Shown here: piece after piece, positions 26,491 through 35,804 of the stretch
How positions within the stretch are numbered: position 1 is the first letter of the stretch
How the letters are laid out: every line of letters starts with the position of its first letter
Assembly: GCA_021324795.1 (NCBI GenBank)
Contig: JAJPIK010000067.1
Location: forward strand, 124,001-188,000
DNA from: Chloroflexota bacterium
GTDB taxonomy: Bacteria > Chloroflexota > UBA6077 > FW602-bin22 > CADDYW01
Direction: 5' to 3'
Length of the DNA stretch: 64,000 bases
Position numbers and translations under genes: made by a program
The notes under the pieces: model-generated
What the model saw: only the letters and a program-made list of their open reading frames with translations
What the model was told of the DNA's origin: nothing
The model's database searches: none

Positions 26491-27172
26491 CCAGTCGTAC
26501 CTCGCGCACTTCCCAGGGTTCCGGGTAGCCGTGATTCAGAGCAAAGTAGCCCCGAGGATAGGCTGGGCCGCCGAAGCCGATCTCGTCCCAGGCCGTCGGA
26601 TGGGCATAGTAGATCGAGGTCATCTGACGGAGAACGATGTAGATCCAAAAACGCCGTGGGGGCAAATTTCGCCAAACTTCACCCGGTGGCTGGCCTCCAG
26701 CGATTGTGCGCAGCACGTGGTCTTGTTCATCGGGTCGTAGCAGGATGAACTGCTGTCCATAGGACGCGATGGCGACTTCGTCGATTCCCAGCAAGCCGAG
26801 TCGCCAGGCCTCGTCATCCGGCGGCATGTCATCGAAGCGCCAACCGTCAAGCAATCGCAAGTAGCAGCGCTGATCGATCCATGGAGCGATGGGAATTCGT
26901 TTCTCTGCCGGTCGATCGTCCTGCGGTAAGACGCGGGCCGCGAGAGCCTGAAGCGTTTGAATCTCGTGCGGTTTGAAGAAGCGAAACGCCGGCACCTGAT
27001 TGATGCGCGTCATGATCACCTGGCGCGTCGCCTCGTCCCAATGCTCTTGCTGATCAAGGACGTGGAAGCCGGGATAAGCGACGATTGGTCGCTCCACCGG
27101 GCGTTTTTTTGTTGCTTGCACCAAGGTCGGATTGGCGAGTGGGTCGTCTCCAGCGCGCTGACTCATCACCAC
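26474..27172 (-). CDS. Gluconate 2-dehydrogenase subunit 3-family protein
   Basis: FKPHEIQTLQALAARVLPQDD...; overlaps GMC gene; characteristic partner; no obvious Tat signal. Confidence 0.8.
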   Translation of the reverse strand: MVMSQRAGDDPLANPTLVQATKKRPVERPIVAYPGFHVLDQQEHWDEATRQVIMTRINQVPAFRFFKPHEIQTLQALAARVLPQDDRPAEKRIPIAPWIDQRCYLRLLDGWRFDDMPPDDEAWRLGLLGIDEVAIASYGQQFILLRPDEQDHVLRTIAGGQPPGEVWRNLPPRRFWIYIVLRQMTSIYYAHPTAWDEIGFGGPAYPRGYFALNHGYPEPWEVREVRLDETSD

Positions 27173-27609
27173 CGCTCCCGTCGGACAACTGAGGCGACGA
27201 TGCCGAGCAAGCCAACACTACAGAAGAGCAACGGAGCAAACAGCGGCGGTCCCATGGTGAAATTGAACCAGAAGTTGCGAAAACCGCCGGCCATACGGCT
27301 GACTCCGCGCAAATGTAAATAGAATCCGAGCACACCATCAAAGAACGACGCTACCGCGGTGAGTGGCAGGACAGTACGGGCTACTCGCTCACTGTAGAGC
27401 GCGCCAATCCCGGCTCCGGCCACGAACGGCGTCAACCACACTGGCGTCCACATCACCCGCTGACAAAAGCTGCCCCGGAGATGCTCGAAAAACGCCTCTC
27501 CACCCGCGATAACCACGAAAATTGCCGTGGTGAGAGCAAGGAGACGCTGGAAACGCCCATGCGCAAGATCACTGCGCACGGAGTCAAGACTGGCAAAGGA
27601 AGAATTCAT
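27166..27609 (-). CDS. Small four-TM-type membrane protein, paralog A
   Basis: MNSSFASLDSVRSDLAHGRFQRLLALTT...FFEHLRGSFCQRVMWTPVWLTPF...YLHLRGVSRMAGGFRNFWFNFTMGPPLFAPL; ATG at 27609. Confidence 0.75.
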   Translation of the reverse strand: MNSSFASLDSVRSDLAHGRFQRLLALTTAIFVVIAGGEAFFEHLRGSFCQRVMWTPVWLTPFVAGAGIGALYSERVARTVLPLTAVASFFDGVLGFYLHLRGVSRMAGGFRNFWFNFTMGPPLFAPLLFCSVGLLGIVASVVRRERW

Positions 27610-27659
27610 CGTTTCTGTCCGTTTTCCCGGGTGGCCGCCCGAGCTTTCTCGAGAATCCG

Positions 27660-28199
27660 CTACCACGAATTTGGTCGCCGCTCCGGTTGAAGCGCGGAAG
27701 CAAGCAGTCCAAGAATCCCAACACTTAGCATGAATAGCGGTGCGAAGATCGGCGGACCCATTGTGATGTTGTACGTAGCGAAGCGGAAACCGCCGGGCAG
27801 CCGACCAACTCCTTTGAGGTGATAAATGAAGCCGACAATACCGTCGACAATGATCGCCAGAGACATCCAGGGGAGAACAGCGTGTGCTACCGCTCGGTTG
27901 AAAACGCTGAGCAAACCAGCCACTACCATCGGCGGCGTCAAAAGGACCGGGGTCCACATGAGCCAATCATTGTAGGCTCCGCGCATATGCTGGACGTAGG
28001 CTTCGAATCCTGAAACGAGCGCCGAGAATGCCGCCAAAATGCCGAACGTACGTTGCAAGCGGCCGTGCCGCACTTGGGAAACTGCCCATGCGGCGTCACG
28101 ATCGAGATGAATGCGTGGAGCAGAAGAAATGATCGTCGCCGTAGCGGCCTCCGAGGGCACCCGACAACGTTGGAGAAAAGGAGATCGGGCGCACGTCAA
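27660..28199 (-). CDS. Small four-TM-type membrane protein, paralog B (tandem duplicate of A); exact start uncertain
   Basis: VRHGRLQRTFGILAAFSALVSGFEAYVQHMRGAYNDWLMWTPVLLTPP...YHLKGVGRLPGGFRFATYNITMGPPIFAPL. Confidence 0.75.
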   Translation of the reverse strand: MTCARSPFLQRCRVPSEAATATIISSAPRIHLDRDAAWAVSQVRHGRLQRTFGILAAFSALVSGFEAYVQHMRGAYNDWLMWTPVLLTPPMVVAGLLSVFNRAVAHAVLPWMSLAIIVDGIVGFIYHLKGVGRLPGGFRFATYNITMGPPIFAPLFMLSVGILGLLASALQPERRPNSW

Positions 28200-28256
28200 T
28201 AATTATGTACAGCAAAAGTCGTACCAACGAGCGCCCGATCAAGGGGGAATAAGAAG

Positions 28257-28958
28257 CTAGAACTTCAAACGCTTGAACGCTTCGGCGTACTCGAGACCGT
28301 GATCCTTCCCAGCCTCGCGCAGCCCCTGGCGTACCCGCTCCTCGAGCGTGTCAAGGCGCTGCTCAACTTGACTTCGGTGATTCTTGAGCGCCGCAATCCG
28401 CTGATTGACAGTCTCGGAAACGTCCTCCCAGTGATCCGGGTCTTGCGCCCAGAAGAGATAAGCCTCCTTGACTCGCCAGGGCTGTCGCTCGCCTAGCAAT
28501 TGCTCTGGGAAGATATACCACTCCCGAGCCGCGAAGATGGCATCAAGAGCGGCTTGCCCAGCCGCCCGATGATCGGGATGTAATTGATAATGACGCCAGG
28601 GATCGATAGTAAGGACGACATCCGGCTGCCGCTCGCGGAGGATTAGACAAAGTCGCCGACGCAGCTCGAGCGTATTCTCCAGAACGCCGTCCGGATAATT
28701 CAAATAGATAACCTCTTTGACACCAAGTACTGTGGCTGCCGCGCGTTGCTCCTCCTCGCGTCGCCCAGCGATCTGTCCCGGACGGACCGCGGCGTCGTGC
28801 GAGCCCTTGTCACCACTTGTCAAGAGAAGGTAGGTAATCTCACGTCCCATCGCCGCCCATTTGGCAACCGTACCGGCACAGCTAAATTCTGGATCGTCGG
28901 GATGAGCGGCGATTACCATCACCCGGCGGATTTCTTCGGCGCGTTCTTGTTCTGACAT
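28257..28958 (-). CDS. PIG-L/LmbE-family deacetylase
   Basis: RVMVIAAHPDDPEFSCAGTVAKWAAMGREITYLLLTSGDKGS; LHPDHRAAGQAALDAI. Confidence 0.95.
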   Translation of the reverse strand: MSEQERAEEIRRVMVIAAHPDDPEFSCAGTVAKWAAMGREITYLLLTSGDKGSHDAAVRPGQIAGRREEEQRAAATVLGVKEVIYLNYPDGVLENTLELRRRLCLILRERQPDVVLTIDPWRHYQLHPDHRAAGQAALDAIFAAREWYIFPEQLLGERQPWRVKEAYLFWAQDPDHWEDVSETVNQRIAALKNHRSQVEQRLDTLEERVRQGLREAGKDHGLEYAEAFKRLKF

Positions 28959-29067
28959 TCGTCGCCTCTCTTGTAACCTGTATTGTTGTGGAGTACGAGA
29001 TCGGGTGCGTCAGGGCATTACCTGCATCGCCTCTCGGTGCATAAGCAATACTACTGCGCCGGTTTGT

Positions 29068-30267
29068 TTATCCGGACGAAAGCGCAAGCTGAGCGAGGAT
29101 CTCGGCAGCTCGTGCGACGTCGCTCAAGCGCACGTGTTCATCTACCGTGTGCGCCAGATCAATACTACCCGGTCCGAAGACAACAGATGGGATTCCTCCC
29201 GCGCTCAGCTTACCCGCATCAGTGCCAAAGCTTACCCCAGCGATTGCCGGTCGGCCGACAACTACCGTGGCTGCTTCGCAGAGCTGCCGAACGATTGGCG
29301 CACCGCTCGGAGTCGACAAGCTAGGATCGACAACGAACGGAGGACCGAGCTCCACAGCAACGTTAGAATTACTTCTCACCACTTGCTTGATGACATCCAT
29401 AACTTCCGACGTCACTGATTCGAGTGTCTCGGTGGGAATCGTTCGTCGGTCGATCTCGGCGACGCAGAGGTCAGGAACCACGTTCACCGCCACGCCACCA
29501 TGGATAGTGCAGACGCACAGCGATGGCTGACCAACCAAGGGGTGATTGCGTTTCTCCAGGCGCGCCGCCAGGTCGCGGCGGAGCGCCACCAAGACTTCGA
29601 CCATGCCGTCGATCGCGTTCGTACCGAGCGCAGCGCGAGAGCTATGTGCCGACTGTCCTCGCGTCGTCAAGCGCCAGCGAATGCACCCTTTGTGAGCGGT
29701 GATGACTGACAATTCAGTCGGCTCACCGACCACCGCCGCATCCACGGTCGGTAATTGACCTGCCTGAATCGCCCGAACCAGCTCGATTACGCCCCGCGCC
29801 TGATGCTCTTCATCAACCGTCGCAGCCAGGACTAGCGATCGCGTCGGTGGCCTGCCACTTTCTACGATCAGGCGTAGCGCGATGAGCATCGCGGCCAGGG
29901 TACCTTTGACGTCGCACGCCCCTCGGCCGTAAAGCCGTCCATCGGCAATGCGTGGCTGAAAAGGATCCGGTGGGGCTAACCAGCCCGGGACGGTATCCAT
30001 GTGACACTCAAAAAGCAAGCAGCGCCCCGCATCTCTGCCTTCAGCCCGAAGCAGAATGTTATCTCGTCCTGGGAGTACCGATTGACGTATTACCTTCAGC
30101 CCAAGGTCACGGCCGTAGCGCTCAACGTAGTCGGCGACGCGGCCTTCACCATAGGGAGGAGACAGGCTCGACTCGTGGAATGGATTCACCGAAGGCAGAG
30201 CAACCAAGTCGGCGAGAACTGAAGCAACCTCGGCTTCCGATACCTGGTAGCGTAGGTTAAGGCTCAC
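29068..30267 (-). CDS. M20-family metallopeptidase / ArgE-DapE-like deacylase
   Basis: CLLFECHMDTVPG; GRGACDVKGTLAAML; VDEEHQARGVIELV; GVSFGTDAGKLSAGGIPSVVFGPGSIDLAHTVDEHV. Confidence 0.95.
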   Translation of the reverse strand: MSLNLRYQVSEAEVASVLADLVALPSVNPFHESSLSPPYGEGRVADYVERYGRDLGLKVIRQSVLPGRDNILLRAEGRDAGRCLLFECHMDTVPGWLAPPDPFQPRIADGRLYGRGACDVKGTLAAMLIALRLIVESGRPPTRSLVLAATVDEEHQARGVIELVRAIQAGQLPTVDAAVVGEPTELSVITAHKGCIRWRLTTRGQSAHSSRAALGTNAIDGMVEVLVALRRDLAARLEKRNHPLVGQPSLCVCTIHGGVAVNVVPDLCVAEIDRRTIPTETLESVTSEVMDVIKQVVRSNSNVAVELGPPFVVDPSLSTPSGAPIVRQLCEAATVVVGRPAIAGVSFGTDAGKLSAGGIPSVVFGPGSIDLAHTVDEHVRLSDVARAAEILAQLALSSG

Positions 30268-30500
30268 CGAGCGCTCAGCGAAAGGAGCATGTCTGCTGTC
30301 TATCTTTTTTGCTCATGACTCACGTTCGTCGGTTTCCAGACTCACCATACCACGACGATCGCTAATGATTCAACCAATTACAGAGCTGATCAACGGACTC
30401 GACCATGCTGGAGCGGTCAGAATTCATCTGCTACAATTTTGCCACAGTTGAGATCGCGTGGTTGTTTGTTGGCAAGGAACCTGGCTAGTTAGAGAAGAAA

Positions 30501-30941
30501 GTGACGGACGACGCATTACTGATTCGGGCAAGTGGTGGAGCTTACCGTCGGTGCTTTGCCTGCGGCACGGAAAACCCGATTGGCCTTCATCTCCGCTTTC
30601 GTCGGGAGGAAGGTGGAGGAGCACGCGCGGAGTTCCGCCCCCGTCCAGAGCATCAAGGGTGGGATGGCATTCTCCACGGAGGGATTATCATGACCCTGCT
30701 AGACGAAACGCTGGCCTACGCAACGCTGTTTGCTGTCGGCCCGGCGGTCACTGCCGAGATTCACGCGCGGTTACGTCGGCCGGCGCCCCTCGAGCAAACC
30801 TACGTTCTATCGGGAACGGTCGAGCGCGTTCGGCTCGGCCTGGTCAACGCCCATGCGACGATCCTCGACGAATGCGGCCAGTTGATCGCCGAGGCAGACG
30901 GCAAGTTCATGGCCGTCCCGAACGTAGTTCAGAATATCTAG
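30501..30941 (+). CDS. PaaI-type hotdog thioesterase
   Basis: RRCFACGTENPIGLHLRF; HQGWDGILHGGIIMTLLDETLAY. Confidence 0.88.
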   Translation: MTDDALLIRASGGAYRRCFACGTENPIGLHLRFRREEGGGARAEFRPRPEHQGWDGILHGGIIMTLLDETLAYATLFAVGPAVTAEIHARLRRPAPLEQTYVLSGTVERVRLGLVNAHATILDECGQLIAEADGKFMAVPNVVQNI

Positions 30942-30974
30942 CGCGTCAGTTCGGATGATGTGATATAATTAATT

Positions 30975-31430
30975 ATGGACAAGGCCGAATTCAAAGTCAT
31001 CGCCCAAAATCGTCGCGCACGGCACGAGTACTTTATTCTCGATACCTACGAGGCCGGGTTGGTCTTGACAGGTACCGAGATCAAGTCGTTGCGGGCCGGC
31101 AAGGTAAGCTTGCAGGAAGGCTTTGCGCGGGTCGATAAAGGCGAGGCGTGGCTGGAAGAAGTCTACATTGCCCCGTATGAACAGGGCAGTTGGCTTAACC
31201 CGCCAAGCAAGCGTCGACGCAAGCTGCTTTTGCATCGCGGCCAGATCCGCGAACTGCAAGAGAAGACGAGTGAGAAGGGCTTGACAATCGTGCCTTTGCG
31301 CCTTTATCTGAAACAGGGACGCGCGAAGGTTGAGCTTGGTGTTGCCCGAGGTAAGCACCTGTACGACAAACGTGAGTCGATCGCCGAACGCGACGCTCAG
31401 CGCGATATCGAGCGGGCGCTGCGCCGTTGA
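30975..31430 (+). CDS. smpB: SsrA-binding protein
   Basis: NRRARHEYFILDTYEAGLVLTGTEIKSLRAGKVSLQEGFARVDKGEAWLEEVYIAPYEQGSW; adjacent to ssrA. Confidence 0.98.
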   Translation: MDKAEFKVIAQNRRARHEYFILDTYEAGLVLTGTEIKSLRAGKVSLQEGFARVDKGEAWLEEVYIAPYEQGSWLNPPSKRRRKLLLHRGQIRELQEKTSEKGLTIVPLRLYLKQGRAKVELGVARGKHLYDKRESIAERDAQRDIERALRR

Positions 31431-31445
31431 TTGTTATTCCTATGC

Positions 31446-31801
31446 GGGGATGATTGGTTTCGACGGCGGAGGAAGGTTAGCAGTAGCAAGCCGAGATGCC
31501 GGATGGTCACTCGTAAAACACCGGCAAAACAATAACTGCCAACAATCAAGAATTGGCCCTCGCCGCCTAATTAGGCGGTGACGTCTGCCTCAGCCTCACT
31601 CCGATGGGCTGAGAGCGGGCGCTGAAATGTCGGAGTGCTCTCGAGGTAGCGCGGACGAGCCTCGAGCTAAGACTAGTCCGATAGTCTAGCTGGACCCCGT
31701 CAGCGGGGGCCGGCCGGACGAAACCAAATCGCTGACTAAGCTTGTAGGTGACTGCTGGCTCATTTCGTCGGACCCGGGTTCGACTCCCGGCATCTCCACC
31801 A
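31446..31801 (+). ncRNA. ssrA: tmRNA; tag ANNQELALAA* at 31538-31570
   Basis: 5' ggggatgattggtttcgacgg and 3' gggttcgactcccggcatctccacca; acceptor GGGGATG/CATCTCC; tag GCC AAC AAT CAA GAA TTG GCC CTC GCC GCC TAA. Confidence 0.97.
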
Positions 31802-31813
31802 AAATTGAAAGTC

Positions 31814-31856
31814 GAAGGGCGGTGAGCGCAAGCGTTCATGCCGTCCTTCTTTGTTT
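31814..31856 (+). terminator. Intrinsic terminator after ssrA
   Basis: gaagggcgg ... ccgtccttc then ttgttt. Confidence 0.75.
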
Positions 31857-32001
31857 ATCGACTACAGCGCGGAACGATTTGAAAGGGTGGGACGCTAGGT
31901 TCTCTTGCTGGCCTGACTTTTGCTGCACTCAACCGGTTGAGCCTCACTGCCATCGACTCACGACCACGATGCGGCTAGGGGCACCGCGTCACGGGAGAAG
32001 C

Positions 32002-33867
32002 ATGGTGAGTACCCTACTGCAGAGTGTGAAATACATGGAAGCCGCGCGCGAGGAGATCAAGCGCCCGAGCTTCATGACCCAGCTTTTCAGCGGCGAGCCG
32101 GATTTCAGCCTCCTCGCTCCGTACCCACTCCAAACGACTCAAGATAAGCTCGTGGGCGATCAGATCTGCGCCCAGGTCGCTACTTTCCTCACCGGTAAGG
32201 TCGATCCCGCGGAGATTGAGCGCACCGGCAAAATTCCGCGTAGCGTGCTCGATGGCCTGGCCAAGCTCGGCCTGTTTGGCATGAATATTCCCCAAGAGTA
32301 CGGTGGTCTTGGCCTTTCCCAAACCAACTACAACCGCGTGCTTGCCCTCATCGCGAGCTACTGCAATATCCTGGCGCTCCTTCTTTCGGCGCATCAATCA
32401 ATCGGGGTGTCGAAGCCCATTTTGCTCTTCGGCAACGAAGAGCAAAAACGCACCTGGCTTCCACGGATCGCGGCCGGAGCGATCTCGGCGTTTGGTCTCA
32501 CCGAGCCGAACGTGGGCTCCGATCCGGCGAATATGTCTACCACCGCAGTACTGAGCTCGGACGGCAGTCATTACGTCATCAATGGGGAAAAGCTCTGGTG
32601 CACGAACGGAACGATCGCCGACGTGATCGTGCTGATGGCCAAGGTGAACGGCAAGATCACCGCGTTCGTGATGGACATGACAACTCCAGGCGTTGAGGTC
32701 CAACAACGCTGTGAGTTCATGGGCTGTCGGGGCATCGAGAACGCCTGGATTCGCTTCACCGACGTCAAAGTACCGGTCGAGAACGTCATCGGCGAAGTGG
32801 GCAAAGGACTGAAAATGGCCCTGACCACGCTGAATGTTGGGCGAATCTCCCTCGCGTCGGTTTGCCTCGGCATGGCGAAGCAGGTATTCGCGCCGGCCGT
32901 CGAATGGTCAACGCAACGTCAGACCTTCGGCAAACCAATCGGCGAACACGAGCTCAATACCCAAAAGCTCGCCCGCATGGCGGCTGACATCTTCGCGATG
33001 GAGGCGATTACTTACCTAGTCTGCGGGATGGTCGATCGCGGTCAATCGGACTTCCGGGTCGAAGCGGCGGCCGCCAAGCTGTTCACGTCGGAAAGCCTCT
33101 GGAAGATCGTCGACGCCGCCATGCAGATTCGCGGCGGACGCGGCTATGAGAAGGCCGATTCGCTCCGCACGCGGGGTGAGAAGCCGGTACCAATCGAGCA
33201 AGTTTTCCGCGATGCGCGGCTCTATCTGATCGGCGAGGGAGCGAGTGAGATCCTCAAACTCTTTATCGCGCGCGAAGTTTGGGATCCACATCTCAAGCGC
33301 ACCGCGAAAATGTTCAGCAGCGGGGGGATTGCAAAGCTGCGCGAGGCGGCCAAGGTTGGCAGGTTCTACGCCGAATGGTACAGTCGGATAGTCAAGCCGC
33401 AAAGCGATCGCGATTTCAGTTGCCCGGGTGTCTTCAGCCGAGCCGCGATCGAACAGCTTCGCTACGTTCGGCGAACGAGCCGGCGACTCAGTCGCGTCGC
33501 CTTCTACGCGATGTTGCAACACATGGCAACCCTCGATCAGAAGCAAGCGCTCGTTTCTCATCTAGCCGACGTGGGGGTCGATCTCTTTGTGATCACCGCG
33601 GTAACTTTGTACGCCGAGGTAACCCCGGGCAGTGCTGAGCTCAGTCGGCAAGTTTTTCAAGATGCGCGGGCCCGGATCGATACCCACTTCCGGGCAATTC
33701 GCGACGGCCGTGAGGATGGCACGACCTGTCTCGGCCAGGACGTTGTGAAAGGTCGCTACGACTGGCTCCTCAACGGCAGCCTCGCCGAAGCCTGGCTGAG
33801 CGAACGTTCTTCAGCTGTCCCCCAGACGATCGATGCGGCTGCCGAGAGTCCAATCGCCGCGACTTAG
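32002..33867 (+). CDS. Acyl-CoA dehydrogenase family protein (VLCAD-like length)
   Basis: FGLTEPNVGSDPANMST; MQIRGGRGYEKADSLRTR...FRDARLYLIGEGASEILKLFIA; start ATG 32002. Confidence 0.95.
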   Translation: MVSTLLQSVKYMEAAREEIKRPSFMTQLFSGEPDFSLLAPYPLQTTQDKLVGDQICAQVATFLTGKVDPAEIERTGKIPRSVLDGLAKLGLFGMNIPQEYGGLGLSQTNYNRVLALIASYCNILALLLSAHQSIGVSKPILLFGNEEQKRTWLPRIAAGAISAFGLTEPNVGSDPANMSTTAVLSSDGSHYVINGEKLWCTNGTIADVIVLMAKVNGKITAFVMDMTTPGVEVQQRCEFMGCRGIENAWIRFTDVKVPVENVIGEVGKGLKMALTTLNVGRISLASVCLGMAKQVFAPAVEWSTQRQTFGKPIGEHELNTQKLARMAADIFAMEAITYLVCGMVDRGQSDFRVEAAAAKLFTSESLWKIVDAAMQIRGGRGYEKADSLRTRGEKPVPIEQVFRDARLYLIGEGASEILKLFIAREVWDPHLKRTAKMFSSGGIAKLREAAKVGRFYAEWYSRIVKPQSDRDFSCPGVFSRAAIEQLRYVRRTSRRLSRVAFYAMLQHMATLDQKQALVSHLADVGVDLFVITAVTLYAEVTPGSAELSRQVFQDARARIDTHFRAIRDGREDGTTCLGQDVVKGRYDWLLNGSLAEAWLSERSSAVPQTIDAAAESPIAAT

Positions 33868-33873
33868 CAGATC

Positions 33874-33897
33874 GCAAATCAAAGTTCTTTTGATTGC
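33874..33897. terminator. AT-rich hairpin between convergent genes
   Basis: gcaaatcaaagttcttttgattgc inverted repeat. Confidence 0.45.
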
Positions 33898-33926
33898 TGC
33901 GTAAGCGGCCCGGGGCGCCGGGACGG

Positions 33927-35165
33927 CTATTCTTCCTCGGTGTCGATCGCCCGACGACAGCCTTCGACGTCATCCGGATCGAGGACTGGCCGATCGACCG
34001 CGATCATCTCGGCATTGAGCAAGCCAGCCCCGGTCAGGAACAGCACGATCTCCGCGTCCGGATCCACCTGATGGGTCGCCAGGAGTCGGCGCAAGCCAGC
34101 GAGGGTGGCTCCCGCTTCAGGCGAGACGAAGACACCTTCGCGGGCCGCTAGCTCATGCATCGCCGCCACGATTTCGTCGTCGCCGACGGTGAGCGCAGTG
34201 CCTCCGCTGTCTCGGATCGCTTGCAGGATTAGATAGTCACCGATTGCCGACGGCACACGCAAGCCGCCAGCGATCGTTTGCGCGCCAGTCCACGGCTCGG
34301 CCTGGTTCTGCCCCTGTTCGAAAGCACGCACGATTGGTGCACACCCCGTCGCCTGAACACTGATCATCCGTGGTCGCTTCGAGTCGATCCAGCCCATTGC
34401 CTCCATCTCGGTGAAGGCTTTCCACATGCCAACGATGCCGGTTCCGCCACCAGTTGGGTAGATGATCACATCCGGAAGCCGCCAGCTTAGCTGCTCGGCG
34501 AGTTCGTAGCCCATCGTTTTCTTTCCCTCGGCGCGATACGGCTCTCGTAAAGTCGAAACGTCAAACCAGCCCCGCTCGCTTCCTTCGCGACGGACGATTC
34601 GCCCACAATCCGAGATGAGCCCGTGCACGAGGAAGAGATGGGCTCCGTAGGCAACGCATTCGGCCTGGTTCATTAATGGAGCATCTTCGGGCATAAAGAC
34701 GTAGGCAGGCATCCCAGCACGGGCGGCGTAGGCGCTCATGGCGCAGGCCGCGTTACCTGCCGAAGGGGTCCCCAAACGGCGGGCTCCCAGTTCTTTCGCG
34801 CGCGACACCGCGACTGTCATCCCACGCGCTTTGAAGCTACCAGTCGGATTGACGCCTTCGTCTTTGATGAGAACACGCCGACAGCCAAGCGCCCTGCTCA
34901 AGCGGGGAGCTTCGAGCAGCGGAGTCCAGCCTTCGCCGAGGCTGACGACATTTTCCGGGTCGCGGACTGGTAATACCTCGGCATAGCGCCAGAGTGAGCC
35001 GCGGCGACGCGCAAAATCATCCGGCCGCACGGCATCGCGTACTCGGGCCAGGTCATACCGTGCGAAGAGCACCTTGCCACAACTCGAACACACAGTATGC
35101 AGTTGATCGGCATCGTAGGTCGCTCCGCAAGCGGAGCATTCCAGGTGGTCGAGAAAACCTTTCAT
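33927..35165 (-). CDS. thrC: Threonine synthase
   Basis: N-terminal CSACGATYDADQLHTVCSSC; KDEGVNPTGSFKARGMTVAVSRAKELG; SAGNAACAMSAYAARAGM; PTGGGTGIVGMWKAF. Confidence 0.93.
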   Translation of the reverse strand: MKGFLDHLECSACGATYDADQLHTVCSSCGKVLFARYDLARVRDAVRPDDFARRRGSLWRYAEVLPVRDPENVVSLGEGWTPLLEAPRLSRALGCRRVLIKDEGVNPTGSFKARGMTVAVSRAKELGARRLGTPSAGNAACAMSAYAARAGMPAYVFMPEDAPLMNQAECVAYGAHLFLVHGLISDCGRIVRREGSERGWFDVSTLREPYRAEGKKTMGYELAEQLSWRLPDVIIYPTGGGTGIVGMWKAFTEMEAMGWIDSKRPRMISVQATGCAPIVRAFEQGQNQAEPWTGAQTIAGGLRVPSAIGDYLILQAIRDSGGTALTVGDDEIVAAMHELAAREGVFVSPEAGATLAGLRRLLATHQVDPDAEIVLFLTGAGLLNAEMIAVDRPVLDPDDVEGCRRAIDTEEE

Positions 35166-35262
35166 CATTCCTCTTAAAAGAACGTTTCGGCGTCTGCTCA
35201 GCATTGACAATCGGCAAGCCGCCCCGGTATCCTCTCAATGACATCACTCTTGAATGTGGAGA

Positions 35263-35364
35263 ATGCCTTTGAGTTCAGTTGTCAAAAAGCGCCGCAAGAA
35301 GATGAACAAGCACAAGCATCGGAAGCGGCTGAAGCGTGAGCGCTGGCAGCGACGCCACGGTTAG
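35263..35364 (+). CDS. 33-aa AURKAIP1/COX24-like (bS22-type) ribosomal microprotein
   Basis: MPLSSVVKKRRKKMNKHKHRKRLKRERWQRRHG; matches the xSVxKKRRKKMxKxKHRKxxKRxRxQRR pattern; RBS atgtggaga; missing from ORF track. Confidence 0.85.
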   Translation: MPLSSVVKKRRKKMNKHKHRKRLKRERWQRRHG

Positions 35365-35427
35365 ACTTGCTACCGCTACGAGCGCTCTGCTCGTGGATCA
35401 TCTTGCTCAAAAATTCTGACCTGAGCG

Positions 35428-35462
35428 GACTGGCTGGATCGGTAGATCGAGTCCAGCCAGTC
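35428..35462 (+). terminator. 11-bp perfect inverted repeat downstream of the 33-aa gene
   Basis: gactggctgga-13 nt-tccagccagtc; weak U-tract. Confidence 0.5.
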
Positions 35463-35804
35463 AATGTTGTTATCCCTGTTCCCCGGATTAGTTATTCGTC
35501 GACGACCGGATGTTCGAGTAGGCCCAAGCCCTTTACCTCCGTCCTACGTCATCCCCTGCAGGCAAGTACGGTCGATAGTTCCTCCTTGGATGTAAGTGAC
35601 AACGCTGTCCACCGCTGCGTCCGTGCGGTCGATTATTCATAAGACTCGTGCTGGGTGACGCGAGCATTGTAGCTAACCGATTGGAAGACGCCAAGAGGTA
35701 CTCCTGAGCCTGTTCCAGCGAATAACGACTAAGCCGTGTCGTAAAGGGTATAATGGACGCGGTGTCAGTTCCGTGGATCTATCAAGAAGCGAGGACTCGA
35801 CAGC

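Noticed and set aside
27610-27966. N-terminal extension of the 27166-27966 ORF
   Set aside because: Extension overlaps the preceding paralog out of frame; true start is ATG 27609
31567-31839. 90-aa minus-strand ORF
   Set aside because: Lies antisense to tmRNA
31822-32001. N-terminal extension of the acyl-CoA dehydrogenase ORF
   Set aside because: Runs into the ssrA terminator and lacks family similarity; ATG 32002 is sensible
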